Notes: generated from the letters alone by a model not told the origin. A stretch of DNA of 45,735 nt from an uncultured Microscilla sp. (GCF_947493425.1 NZ_CANLRP010000053.1:1-45735); one strand, 5' to 3'. Shown: positions 33,739 through 42,725, numbered from the stretch's first letter. Numbers and translations: made by a program.

Positions 33739-34860
33739 ATGAAAGATTATTATCAGAGGCTAGGCGTAAAACCTACCGCAAATTTTGATGAAATAAAAAA
33801 GGCATATCGTCAGTTGTCAAAAAAATACCACCCCGACATGCACGGAGGAACACACACGTATGCTGAGGATGTGTTTAAAGAAATACAAGAGGCTTACCAT
33901 ACACTTGCAGACGATAGCAGAAGAGCTGCTTATGACTATCAGTTAGAAGTATATCGTAACCCACCTAAACGTACTGTATATAAAAATACACAAGGACAGC
34001 ATACGTACCAGGCACCACATAACTACTATCGTAACTCTTCGGTAGAGGTATCTAAAGCCGATATATTAAAGTCTACGACTGTATGGGTGGCTTTAGGAGT
34101 AGGTGTAGTATGGATGGTTTTTATGTTCATGTATTACCTGAAAAATGAGGGAACAGGAGGCGATGACTACATAACTACAGGTAGCTCACTATCGGGCGAA
34201 CAAAGCAAGTTGTTTAAGTTACGCGAAAAATACAGCCAATTAGGGCCCTTGGAAGATGGTGTAACGTGGGGGTATAAAAATGGGAAATACGAGTTGGTAG
34301 ATACTTCGGGCAAGGTGTTGTCGGCAAAGTATGATTGGGTAGGAGGGTTTAACGAAGAAGTAGCGGTAGTAAAAAAAGCGGGTAAATACGGCTACGTAAA
34401 AAATACCGGGCAGGAACTGACGCCTTTTAAATATGACTTTGCCGAAAAAGTAACCGATAGAATAGCGATTGTTCAATACAACAACAAATACTATATTTTG
34501 CATTTTGAAGGTAGGTTTAAAAGCATTGAACTTACAGGAGTATCGGCAGTGGGGACTTACGCTGAGGGATTGCTGCCTGTAAAATTAGCTGCTACAGAAA
34601 AGTGGGGATATATCAATGCTGAAGGCAAAGGGATGATTTTGCCAGCTTATTGGGATGTTACCGAGTTTAGAGATGATTTGGCAGGTGTAAAAGATACTTC
34701 TACCCATTTGTGGGGATATATTAACCCTTCGGGTAAGTTGGTTATTCCGTTTAGTTATGAGAAAGTGACCGTATTTAAAGATGGAAAAGCCAGGGTTACA
34801 CGTAACCATAAGACCTATATTATCGATAATATAAATAGATGTGTAGCTGATTGTGACTAA
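33739..34860 (+). CDS. J-domain protein with membrane segment and WG repeats (2)
   Basis: A paralogue of the preceding gene, 373 residues. The J domain spans 1-67 with HPD at 31-33, and the linker is shorter and Tyr/Asn-rich. The membrane segment is at about 113-134 (TTVWVALGVGVVWMVFMFMYYL). About five WG-type units follow, more divergent than in the first copy (KYELVDTSGKVLSAKYDW, KYGYVKNTGQELTPFKYD, KWGYINAEGKGMILPAYWD, LWGYINPSGKLVIPFSYEK). The two genes probably arose by tandem duplication, with the palindrome at 33568 between them. The role is inferred as for the first copy. Confidence 0.85.
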   Translation: MKDYYQRLGVKPTANFDEIKKAYRQLSKKYHPDMHGGTHTYAEDVFKEIQEAYHTLADDSRRAAYDYQLEVYRNPPKRTVYKNTQGQHTYQAPHNYYRNSSVEVSKADILKSTTVWVALGVGVVWMVFMFMYYLKNEGTGGDDYITTGSSLSGEQSKLFKLREKYSQLGPLEDGVTWGYKNGKYELVDTSGKVLSAKYDWVGGFNEEVAVVKKAGKYGYVKNTGQELTPFKYDFAEKVTDRIAIVQYNNKYYILHFEGRFKSIELTGVSAVGTYAEGLLPVKLAATEKWGYINAEGKGMILPAYWDVTEFRDDLAGVKDTSTHLWGYINPSGKLVIPFSYEKVTVFKDGKARVTRNHKTYIIDNINRCVADCD

Positions 34861-34930
34861 AACAATTCATAACTACCTCTCGTCTTTATCAAGTGATCAT
34901 TTTTTGTACATAGAGCGCTTGTGATGCTTT

Positions 34931-35962
34931 ATGGCAAAACCATTTTTAACCCGGAAATTTATGTACCAACTACCCTCAAAAGTGCTCAATAGTCAAGGTC
35001 AAACTGTTGAGCTAAAAACCGCTCACTTAGGAAGTGGGGGCGAAGGAAGTGTCCACGCAATTTTGAATAATAGCCAATATGACAACCATGTGGCCAAGAT
35101 TTACCACGAACGAGAGCGTTCTGAGAGAAGGGCAAGAAAAATAGATTATTTAATTCAGCATCGTCCTGAACTTCAAGACAGTTATTCAGTCATTTATCCT
35201 GAAGAACCTTTGTTTGACGAATCCAATAATTTTATTGGTTTTGTAATGAAGAGAGCCTTAGGAGAAGCAGACCTTACCTCGTTGTGTTCTTTGAAGCCTT
35301 CTTCAAAGCTAGACGATAGTTGGCATAATAAATTTGACCGGGGTACGTCAACAGGTTTGTACAACCGCGCCATGTTGTGTTTCAATATTGCGGCGGCTTT
35401 CAGCCAGGTGCACCGCTCCAAACATGTGGTATTTGTAGATATAAAGCCCGAAAATATCAGAATTACTCAAGATGGTCGAGTATCTATCATTGACCTGGAT
35501 TCGGTACAAATTATTGACAATGGTGCCTTGTTGTTTAATGCCGAAAAATTAACTCCAGAGTATAGCCCCGGAGAAGCCAAGCAATTGAACTTCAAATCTG
35601 ACCTTATTCCCGAAAACTGGGATCGTTTCTCGTTAGGGGTTATTTTTTATAAACTTATGTTTGGTTTACACCCGTTTACGGGCACTTGTCGTGACCCTTA
35701 CCATAACATGGTCTCGAACGAGCAAAAAATAGAGGCAGGATTATTTCCACAGGGAATCAGGGTACAATATTTTGATGTGATTCCTGAGCCTCATATCCAT
35801 TTTGAGGTGTTACCCAAGCTATTACAACGGTTGTTTATCCGTTGCTTTGACGGAGGTCATTACAACCCCGAACTACGTCCCTCAGCTTATGAGTGGTGTC
35901 AGGTGTTGCGTAATATTTCTCAAAATGAATACAAACCCCGGAAAGCAAAAAAAGTGTATTAA
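34931..35962 (+). CDS. Soluble YegI-like Ser/Thr kinase
   Basis: This 343-residue protein is a kinase domain alone. It has GSGGEGSVHAIL, VAKIYHERE, catalytic VFVDIKPENI and IIDLDS in the DFG position, then WDRFSLGVIFYKLMFGLHPFTG, and it ends about where the membrane linker starts in its paralogues. There is no membrane segment and there are no WG repeats, so it should be cytoplasmic. It may be a later kinase acted on by the receptor kinases, or a truncated paralogue that lost its sensor. A second in-frame ATG at 34961 (MYQLPSKVLNS) aligns better with the starts of the paralogues. It is the last gene of the system and is followed by a terminator hairpin. Confidence 0.85.
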   Translation: MAKPFLTRKFMYQLPSKVLNSQGQTVELKTAHLGSGGEGSVHAILNNSQYDNHVAKIYHERERSERRARKIDYLIQHRPELQDSYSVIYPEEPLFDESNNFIGFVMKRALGEADLTSLCSLKPSSKLDDSWHNKFDRGTSTGLYNRAMLCFNIAAAFSQVHRSKHVVFVDIKPENIRITQDGRVSIIDLDSVQIIDNGALLFNAEKLTPEYSPGEAKQLNFKSDLIPENWDRFSLGVIFYKLMFGLHPFTGTCRDPYHNMVSNEQKIEAGLFPQGIRVQYFDVIPEPHIHFEVLPKLLQRLFIRCFDGGHYNPELRPSAYEWCQVLRNISQNEYKPRKAKKVY

Positions 35963-35988
35963 TTATCCCCATTTTGGTCAAATATTTC

Positions 35989-36024
35989 AAAAGCCATCCA
36001 AGCAATAGCCTTTGGGTGGCTTTT
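35989..36024 (+). terminator. Terminator after the kinase/WG locus
   Basis: AAAAGCCATCC and GGGTGGCTTTT pair at 10 of 11 positions and end in a T run. It lies 27 bp after the last kinase stop codon. Confidence 0.7.
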
Positions 36025-36030
36025 GGCGTT

Positions 36031-36170
36031 TGTCTGCCCATCGGTAATTATGGAAGACCTGTCAAAAAAAACAAAGTTAAGTAATTTTGGTATACACTTC
36101 TATAAATATCAGCGCTTGGTTTTATGAATATTGCTTATCCTTCACTTACTAAATCAGAATTATCTTATTT
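36031..36170. repeat. Direct repeat copy A flanking the Omp85-type gene
   Basis: This segment is clearly related to 37810-37965 in the same orientation, sharing blocks such as ctgcccatcg-taattat, ctgtcaaaaaaaa, taattttgg and ttttatgaatattg. Each copy is also partly palindromic. It lies in the 327-bp gap after the last kinase. Confidence 0.6.
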
Positions 36171-36289
36171 CTCTTGCTTCTATGCAGCCTTCCTCATCAG
36201 TGGTTAAATATGAGCATAACTTGTAACATAATGAGTATAAAATAAAGTGCAAAGCTCATAGCCATTCCGTTTTTCAGTGATAGATGCTA

Positions 36290-37459
36290 TTAAAATGCTT
36301 CGGCAATATTCAAGTAATAATTATTGGTATTTTTGCCAAATCCCCAATCCAGGCGTATATTCAGTCTTTCTCTTTTTTCTAATAAGAACCTTAATCCCAG
36401 TCCAGCAGAAATCCTCAGGTTCTTGATGCTAAAGTCTTGGAGCCTGTTGGCAACATCTCCAAAACCGACAAAAGCCACACCACCCAAACGCCCAATCAGT
36501 TGTTTCCTGTACTCTACCTGTGCCGCCAGCAGATGCCTCTCTATAAATCGGCCTTCATAATATCCTCTCATGATCTCCTGGCTTCCAAAAAGTGCCAGTT
36601 CATTAAAAGGTACATCTCCATGGCTGATATGTGCCTTGAACTGGAATGCCAGCACATCATCATTCTTGAACGGCTTGATGTAATGCTTCAGATCCAGCCT
36701 GGTAAGATTAAACCGGTGCTCTCCGCCCAGCGACTTACTGTAAATACCATGCGTTAGTTCCATAAACCAACCTTTGGTAGCATTAAGAATATTATCCCTG
36801 CTGTCATATACAGCCGCAAGCTCCAATCCTATATTGGTAGCTCCATTGGAGCCAGGGAATGTTTGTTCATCAAGTATTCCGTTTTCTTTTGGCTTTACGT
36901 TGTAAACTCTGTTATACCTGATACCGCCACCTATGAATAAATGCTTGGTGAATATTCGTTTCAATAACAATGGCTCAAACAATACCTGGTTAAAATTAAA
37001 ATGTTCTTCATTCTCTGTGGGCGTACTCCTGCCAATTCCATAATATAAACGAGGAAAATCCTGGTAAATAAAATTACCATATATCATCCACTCTTCTCTG
37101 TTGGTAAATATTTCAAAGCCAGAAAATAAAATAAACTGGTTTTCTAAAGTATACATGGCAGAAAGCGGCATATTGGAAGTTCTGGTCTCATCTCCACTAC
37201 CCCTCATTTTAAACAAATACTTAGCGCCAACCCCAAAACCCCAGCTTGTTTCAGGGCTAAAAGTGATAATGGGTGCCAGTATGATTTTGGAAGGATATAA
37301 ACTGGAGTCTGCTGCGGCAGCTTTCTTGTTCGGATGTATAGTGAAGAACTCAACAAACTTTTTCATGGTTTCTTCCTCTGTGTCATGTTCCTTCTGAGCG
37401 CTGACAGTGAAGCTTAAAAATAAAGCGGATAATATGGGTAAAAAAATAAGTCTTTTCAT
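36290..37459 (-). CDS. Omp85/BamA-like outer-membrane barrel without POTRA domains
   Basis: This 389-residue protein has a signal peptide (MKRLIFLPILSALFLSFTVSA) and a barrel resembling the C-terminal half of the Omp85 (surface antigen D15) family. Supporting signs are strand-type segments throughout, an MRGYYEGRFIERHLLAAQVEYR motif (about 295-316) matching the conserved MRGY/FRGY region, GGVAFVGFGDVA, and GLGLRFLLEKRERLNIRLDWGFG near the end. The N-terminus after the signal is too short for POTRA domains, so it is not BamA itself. It is more likely a single-barrel relative with an unknown client. It lies between two direct repeats. Confidence 0.75.
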   Translation of the reverse strand: MKRLIFLPILSALFLSFTVSAQKEHDTEEETMKKFVEFFTIHPNKKAAAADSSLYPSKIILAPIITFSPETSWGFGVGAKYLFKMRGSGDETRTSNMPLSAMYTLENQFILFSGFEIFTNREEWMIYGNFIYQDFPRLYYGIGRSTPTENEEHFNFNQVLFEPLLLKRIFTKHLFIGGGIRYNRVYNVKPKENGILDEQTFPGSNGATNIGLELAAVYDSRDNILNATKGWFMELTHGIYSKSLGGEHRFNLTRLDLKHYIKPFKNDDVLAFQFKAHISHGDVPFNELALFGSQEIMRGYYEGRFIERHLLAAQVEYRKQLIGRLGGVAFVGFGDVANRLQDFSIKNLRISAGLGLRFLLEKRERLNIRLDWGFGKNTNNYYLNIAEAF

Positions 37460-37809
37460 GCAATACTCTGTGGAGTTTTAGATTACCTTTTAAATAAAAG
37501 AGTGGAAGCTATTTTTGTGTTTACGACACCTAAAAAACACTTCCACTCATGAGCATCAAAGTACTCATCACGCAAATATTGGGTAAAATGCCCGAAATTC
37601 ATAAGTGGTCATACAATTTTATGGTTTATTTATTTCGGCTTCTTGGTGCCATAATTTTGAAAATTTACTTTGTTATGGTCATTATAATGAGGTTACTTAC
37701 CGTAGTTGGCATACTACTATTTTTGATTTTTGTAGATTCGATTACCTTTTGAGCCTTAGTAATAACTCTTTAGGTGGTTTTTTGTATTTTGGTATTAAAC
37801 CATAGTTAT
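37460..37809. other. Intergenic sequence upstream of the Omp85-type gene
   Basis: I see no gene that I can support here. A 67-codon hydrophobic frame (37549-37752) could encode a tiny membrane peptide but lacks further support. Confidence 0.35.
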
Positions 37810-37965
37810 TGCCTGCCCATCGATAATTATAGAAGGTCTGTCAAAAAAAAACAACTTTGAGTAATTTTAGGAGTAATTTTGGTAGACACTTCTATGAATA
37901 TCAGAGCTCGGTTTTATGAATATTGCAGCTCATCCTTCATTTACTAAATTAGTAATTACCTTATT
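37810..37965. repeat. Direct repeat copy B flanking the Omp85-type gene
   Basis: This is the partner of 36031-36170. It has an inner palindromic pair, tatagaaggtctgtc and gtagacacttctatg. About 16 extra bases (a local tandem of gtaatttta/gg) distinguish it from copy A. Confidence 0.6.
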
Positions 37966-38124
37966 CTTCGTCAGCCAAGTTTTTATGTGAAAGCAACGAC
38001 ATCTCAACGCATGACATGTCAAATGTATTGCTGAGGAACATACCATTGGGGTGTACCCAGCCACTTGTGGGATTGTCACATATTATTTTGTTTTGTCCCC
38101 AAAAAATTAATCAGACATAAACCT

Positions 38125-41100
38125 ATGAAGTTTTTAAAACCACTGCTATTTGTAAGTATACTTTGTATAATGGTCCAATCAATGACTTTGGCTCAATCGT
38201 CTCGTAACTTGTCTGACACTACTGCGGCGAATAGGTTGCTGGCTACTGGGCAAAAACTCTTGTTTATAGGAAAGCCTGACAGTGCTGCCCTATACCTTGA
38301 AAAATCATCGTTTAATTTTAGGCGGGCAAACCAACTTAAGCGAGCATTGCAAGTGCAGACAAAACTGGTAGAAAGCCTATGGAGAAGTTATCAATTGAGC
38401 CGGGCGCTAAAGCTGGGCAAAAAGCTATTGAAAGATGCCGAAAAATATAAATACCCAGAAGTAACGCTTGAAGCCTTATTGAACCTGGGGTATATTCGTA
38501 CCGAAAATGGAGATTATGACCTTGCCATTGATCGTTTTAAGCAAACCTTGACAAAGAACCTGGCGCGCGCTAATCGACTTGCTACATTGGCTAGTTTAGG
38601 ACTAGGGCGAGTATATTTTCTGAAAGATCAATATAAGCCTGCCCTGGAGAATTTTAAAAAAGGTTTGAAGCTAAGCAAAACAGTATTTGGAGAGGGACAC
38701 CCAGTAGTAGCACAGGCATTACTCAATCTGGGCATTTTTTATACAAATCAGGGAAGTTACTCGCTTGCCCAAAAAAACTGCGACCTTGCATTGGGTATAG
38801 CAAAGGCAACTTTTGGCGAGGAAAGTATCTTAGTAGCAGATATTTATGTAAGCATTGCCAATATCTACCGTGACAAACGTAGCCTTGAAAAATCTTTGGA
38901 ATACTACAGCCAATCATTGATTATTTATCAGAAAATCACGAAAAAAAATAACCCAAAACCTGCCTATTGCTATTTGGGCATGGGCGATGTATATAAGCAA
39001 CAAGATGAATTTGATAAGGCAAGAGAGTACTATAACAAAGCCTTGACTATTTTTCAATATTCTATAGGCGACTACCACCCAGTAGTAGTAGAGTGTTATT
39101 TGGGCTTGGCAAACCTGGCGTTTTTACGTAACGATTACGGGCTTGCTCTTGATTATTATAATAAGGTGCTAGATATTAACTACGATCTGCGGGGAGAGTA
39201 TAATAAGAGTTCGTCAAATGCTTATAACAATATTGCAGCAATTTATTATTATGGTAAAACTGAGTATGTAACTGCCCGGAGTAATTTTCAGAAATCCCTT
39301 GATAGTGACCGTATTTTGTATGGAAACAAACACCCCAATGTTGCCAATGCTTTTTATAATATTTCGCAAACTTACAATGAGCAGGGAAGGCGCGAAACAG
39401 CTTTGGAATACCTACAACGTGCGTTGACCGCGAGCATTACCGATTTTGATGATGAAAATATTTACGTGAATCCGCCATTGCGAAACTACTACGTAGAAAA
39501 TGACTTGTTTCATTTTCTTAAACTCAAAGCGAAAATTCTTCAGGCAGGTTTTGAAAAAGATGGCAATGCTGATTTGAAAGGTTTGAAAATAGCGTTGGAT
39601 ACTTACTATCTGTGCGATACGCTGGTAGAAAAAATCAGGCAAACCCACACTTCTGAAAAAGATAAAATAACCTTGGGAAGAGATGCTGCTAAATTGTACA
39701 AAGCAGCCGTAAGTGCCAGTTATAACTTGTACAAGTTTACAGATAAATATAACATAGACCAATTAGGTAAAGGGCTTGATATTGCCAAAACCAAAAAGTC
39801 ATTCCTGAAAGATATGTTTTATTTTTCAGAAAAAAATAAAGGAGCTGTTTTGTCGCAATCGTTGGTACACTCCAAGGCAAAAGCATTTGGTGGTATTCCC
39901 GATTCTTTGTTATTAATAGAAGATTCACTGAGTAAAAAAATTGCGGAACTTAAACTCGAAATTGCTGCCAAGCCCGACAGTGTAACAGAGCTAATGTACA
40001 GACAGAAACTGTTTAATGCCCACCGTGAGTACGATGATATCATCAAATATTTTGAGACCCACTTTCCTAAATACTACGAATTAAAGCATAACCTGGGCGT
40101 AGCTCCTATTGACTCTATTCGTCAGTTGTTGGATGATTCTACTGCCATTGTTTCTTATTTTACTACCCCCGAAAAGATATTCATGGTGGTAGTAACCAAA
40201 AACGATTTATTGGTAAACTCAGCCAATAAAGAGTATCGTTTTGATAAGTATGTGGTAGGAGTACGAAAAGGAATCTTGTACCAACGTAAAAGTTTTTATG
40301 CCAAGTATGCTTATAAACTGTATAAACAGCTTTTTCCGGGTAAACTACCAGCTTATTTAAAACACCTGATTATTATACCTGATGGTGAGTTGTCAACGAT
40401 CCCGTTTGAAGCACTTATTACAGATAAAAACTATGAAGGTAAAAGTTTTCAGGAATTGCCTTACCTCATTAAAAAGTATCAGGTAAGCTATGCCTTTTCA
40501 GCAAATTTACTTTATCAAACATTTTTGCAACACAAAAATGACCAGAAAAAAACCACACCTAAACGAGAGTATGTAGCATTGGCTCCCGTGTTTGATGACA
40601 AGAAAGTGGCTGGGATGAGCATCAAAACCAAAACCACCCTCAAACTAATGGATTCGGCAGTGTCTGATACTTCTAACGTTACTCGTGGTTTGTTGCTGAG
40701 CGGCGAATATGTATCACCACTTAAGGCGACCGAAGAAGAAGTGAAAGACATCTTAAAAGAATTTGACAAGTACAATAAAGCAGGCGAAGTACACACCCAC
40801 TTGAAAGCCAACGAAGCTTTTGTGAAAAATGGAGGACTGAGCAATACTCGTTATATTCATATTGCCACCCATGGGTTTGTAAACGAGGAAACTCCTGAAC
40901 TCTCAGGGTTGTTATTGGCACAAGATAGTACTATTAATGAAGACGGAATACTATATTCTGGCGAAATTTATAACCTAAAACTGTCCAGTGATTTGGTAAC
41001 TTTATCGGCGTGTGAAACAGGACTGGGTAAAATTTCAAAAGGTGAAGGAGTAATAGGGCTGTCACGAGCACTGCTTTATGCAGGTACCAAAAACATTATG

Positions 41101-41286
41101 GTGTCTCTTTGGAAAGTGGCTGATCATTCAACTTCCTTATTGATGATGGATTTTTATGAAGAGTTGCTGAAGCACCCGAAGGAGAGCCAAATAGAAGCTT
41201 TACATAAATCTAAACGAGATATGATTGCCAGTAGCAACTATGCTGCACCTTACTACTGGTCGCCTTTTATTCTGATTGGTAAGTAG
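38125..41286 (+). CDS. Exported TPR-CHAT protein (caspase-like peptidase fold)
   Basis: From the ATG at 38125 the product has 1,053 residues; an upstream in-frame ATG at 38065 would spoil the signal peptide (MKFLKPLLFVSILCIMVQSMTLAQ). Residues ~30-480 contain many TPR-like helical repeats (for example ALLNLGIFYTNQGSYSLAQ and CYLGLANLAFLRNDYGLALDYYNKVL). After a coiled region comes a CHAT domain at about 740-1053, a clan CD peptidase fold. The catalytic pair is visible: H916 in HIATHGF and C963 in LSACETG. The full CHAT ending MVSLWKVADHSTSLLMMDFYEEL is intact. The protein probably acts in the periplasm, since no further membrane segment is seen. Its substrate is unknown. It is a single gene. 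Confidence 0.85.
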   Translation: MKFLKPLLFVSILCIMVQSMTLAQSSRNLSDTTAANRLLATGQKLLFIGKPDSAALYLEKSSFNFRRANQLKRALQVQTKLVESLWRSYQLSRALKLGKKLLKDAEKYKYPEVTLEALLNLGYIRTENGDYDLAIDRFKQTLTKNLARANRLATLASLGLGRVYFLKDQYKPALENFKKGLKLSKTVFGEGHPVVAQALLNLGIFYTNQGSYSLAQKNCDLALGIAKATFGEESILVADIYVSIANIYRDKRSLEKSLEYYSQSLIIYQKITKKNNPKPAYCYLGMGDVYKQQDEFDKAREYYNKALTIFQYSIGDYHPVVVECYLGLANLAFLRNDYGLALDYYNKVLDINYDLRGEYNKSSSNAYNNIAAIYYYGKTEYVTARSNFQKSLDSDRILYGNKHPNVANAFYNISQTYNEQGRRETALEYLQRALTASITDFDDENIYVNPPLRNYYVENDLFHFLKLKAKILQAGFEKDGNADLKGLKIALDTYYLCDTLVEKIRQTHTSEKDKITLGRDAAKLYKAAVSASYNLYKFTDKYNIDQLGKGLDIAKTKKSFLKDMFYFSEKNKGAVLSQSLVHSKAKAFGGIPDSLLLIEDSLSKKIAELKLEIAAKPDSVTELMYRQKLFNAHREYDDIIKYFETHFPKYYELKHNLGVAPIDSIRQLLDDSTAIVSYFTTPEKIFMVVVTKNDLLVNSANKEYRFDKYVVGVRKGILYQRKSFYAKYAYKLYKQLFPGKLPAYLKHLIIIPDGELSTIPFEALITDKNYEGKSFQELPYLIKKYQVSYAFSANLLYQTFLQHKNDQKKTTPKREYVALAPVFDDKKVAGMSIKTKTTLKLMDSAVSDTSNVTRGLLLSGEYVSPLKATEEEVKDILKEFDKYNKAGEVHTHLKANEAFVKNGGLSNTRYIHIATHGFVNEETPELSGLLLAQDSTINEDGILYSGEIYNLKLSSDLVTLSACETGLGKISKGEGVIGLSRALLYAGTKNIMVSLWKVADHSTSLLMMDFYEELLKHPKESQIEALHKSKRDMIASSNYAAPYYWSPFILIGK

Positions 41287-41540
41287 TCTGGCACGTAAAA
41301 TAATGTGAAAAACAGCTTGGCTTTCGTCTAAAGATAAGTTTAAAGTAGGTGTTTGGAATTAAAAATTACTTTTTTAGTGCTGAACATGAGTTTTAAACAT
41401 CCTCTTAGGTGAATTGGCTAGGCTGTTTTATTTTGTATAGATCTTTTGTAGATTTAAAGAAAACAATGAAATAGTCTTGAGCTTTTGTGGGTAATGATAA
41501 AAGCCAGGCGGAGTTCAATCATCAAAATCTTTGAAGAGCA

Positions 41541-42227
41541 ATGGAACTGGATCAGGAAGAGCCTTGGAAATACATGGAGATAGAAAGACTGACCCCCAGG
41601 CAATTGGAGGTGTTGTTGGCCGACGGGTGGAGACACTTTGGTACTTTTTTCTTTCGTGATAGGATAAGCTGGAATAATGGCAGGCTTACTCCGGTAATTC
41701 CATTAAGAATAGATGTCAACAGATTTAAACCAAGCAAAAGCCAGCGCAAAGCATTGCGTAAAAATAATGATACCCAAGTAGTGTTTAACCCTGCATCTAT
41801 CAATTCAGAAAAAGAGGCCATATTTCATGCGCATTGTCAGCGGTTCAAAGACAATGTACCCTCTTCTATTTATGATTTTGTAGACCGTAACCCCTCAGTG
41901 GTGCCTTGTGGCTGTACTCAAGAGTGTTGCCTTTACCTCAATGGCCGCTTATTTGGGATTAGTTTTATTGATGTAACTCCTGGAGCGGTTTCTAGTATTT
42001 ATGCCATGTTTTTGCCTGAGTTTTCGGCGTATAGCCCCGGTTTGTACACCTTGTTAATGGAAATAGAGTTTGCCAAGACTCAAGGCAAAAAATATGTGTA
42101 TACTGGCTATTCTTTTGCTGAAAACTCGCATTATGATTATAAGAAAAAGTTTACTGGAACGGAATTTTACAATTGGCAAGGCGTTTGGCAACCTTTAGAA
42201 AACCTTGATCAATCACCTGATATATGA
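41541..42227 (+). CDS. Arginyl-tRNA-protein transferase-like (ATE/Bpt C-terminal type)
   Basis: The 228-residue protein resembles the catalytic part of aminoacyl-tRNA-protein transferases, which attach an amino acid to protein N-termini and mark them for ClpS/ClpP-type degradation. The visible pattern is GWRHFGTFFFR, then PLRIDVNRFKPSKSQRKALRKN (about residues 51-72), a middle CGCTQECCLYL, and YVYTGYSFAENSHYDYKKKF near the end. The Cys-rich N-terminal domain of eukaryotic ATE is missing or reduced, as is common in Bacteroidetes. Its stop overlaps the next gene by 4 bp. The start at 41541 is favoured over a later Met at 41574 because the additional residues are acidic and plausible. Confidence 0.7.
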   Translation: MELDQEEPWKYMEIERLTPRQLEVLLADGWRHFGTFFFRDRISWNNGRLTPVIPLRIDVNRFKPSKSQRKALRKNNDTQVVFNPASINSEKEAIFHAHCQRFKDNVPSSIYDFVDRNPSVVPCGCTQECCLYLNGRLFGISFIDVTPGAVSSIYAMFLPEFSAYSPGLYTLLMEIEFAKTQGKKYVYTGYSFAENSHYDYKKKFTGTEFYNWQGVWQPLENLDQSPDI

Positions 42228-42670
42228 AAACTTATAGTATTACATTGATATTAACCTTGTTAGTGTGGGGAGCTTACGCCCAAACTGATACAGATAAAGG
42301 TTGGATAGTATACAAAAAAGCCAAACAGATAGAGGCAAAGTCTGCCCGTAAAGTTCGGAGGTTTAAAAATAAACCTGGGTCGTTAGTGACTTACTTTTAT
42401 GCTTCGAAAATAAGGCAAGACCAAAAGTGGAAAAAAGTATTACCCAAAAAAACACCTTGGTCACGTCGTTTGACCTATGCCTTGAACAAGTACAAAGACT
42501 GGACTTTTACTAAGTTTCGCCTGGTGAGTAAAAAAGAACATAAGCCAGGTAAATTGTGGGTAAAAATATGGGTAGAGATAGAATATAACGGGCGTAAAGA
42601 CAGTGGCACCGACGAAGTAAGCCTGGAGCTTATTGATGGCAAGTGGGTAATTGTAAGCTTACCTACCTAA
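42224..42670 (+). CDS. Small exported protein of unknown function
   Basis: This 148-residue product has a signal peptide (MKTYSITLILTLLVWGAYAQ). The mature part is basic and beta-rich towards the end (KLWVKIWVEIEYNGRKDSGTDEVSLELIDGKWVIVSLPT), a pattern seen in NTF2-like or SnoaL-like folds, though I cannot assign one. Its ATG overlaps the upstream transferase stop (ATGA), so the two are co-translated. The reason for pairing a cytoplasmic transferase with an exported protein is unclear. Confidence 0.65.
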   Translation: MKTYSITLILTLLVWGAYAQTDTDKGWIVYKKAKQIEAKSARKVRRFKNKPGSLVTYFYASKIRQDQKWKKVLPKKTPWSRRLTYALNKYKDWTFTKFRLVSKKEHKPGKLWVKIWVEIEYNGRKDSGTDEVSLELIDGKWVIVSLPT

Positions 42671-42679
42671 TAAATATGA

Positions 42680-42702
42680 CCAAAGGGGGTAATCCCCTCT
42701 GG
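42680..42702. terminator. Bidirectional terminator between convergent genes
   Basis: CCAAAGGGG and CCCCTCTGG pair with one mismatch around a 5-base loop. It lies between the stop codons of two convergent genes and probably serves both. Confidence 0.6.
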
Positions 42703-42725
42703 TTTATAAGCTGTTTGACAGCCGT

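Noticed and set aside
37549..37752. 67-codon hydrophobic frame that could encode a small membrane peptide
   Set aside because: A hydrophobic peptide is easily produced by AT-rich sequence. There is no ribosome binding site or other support.
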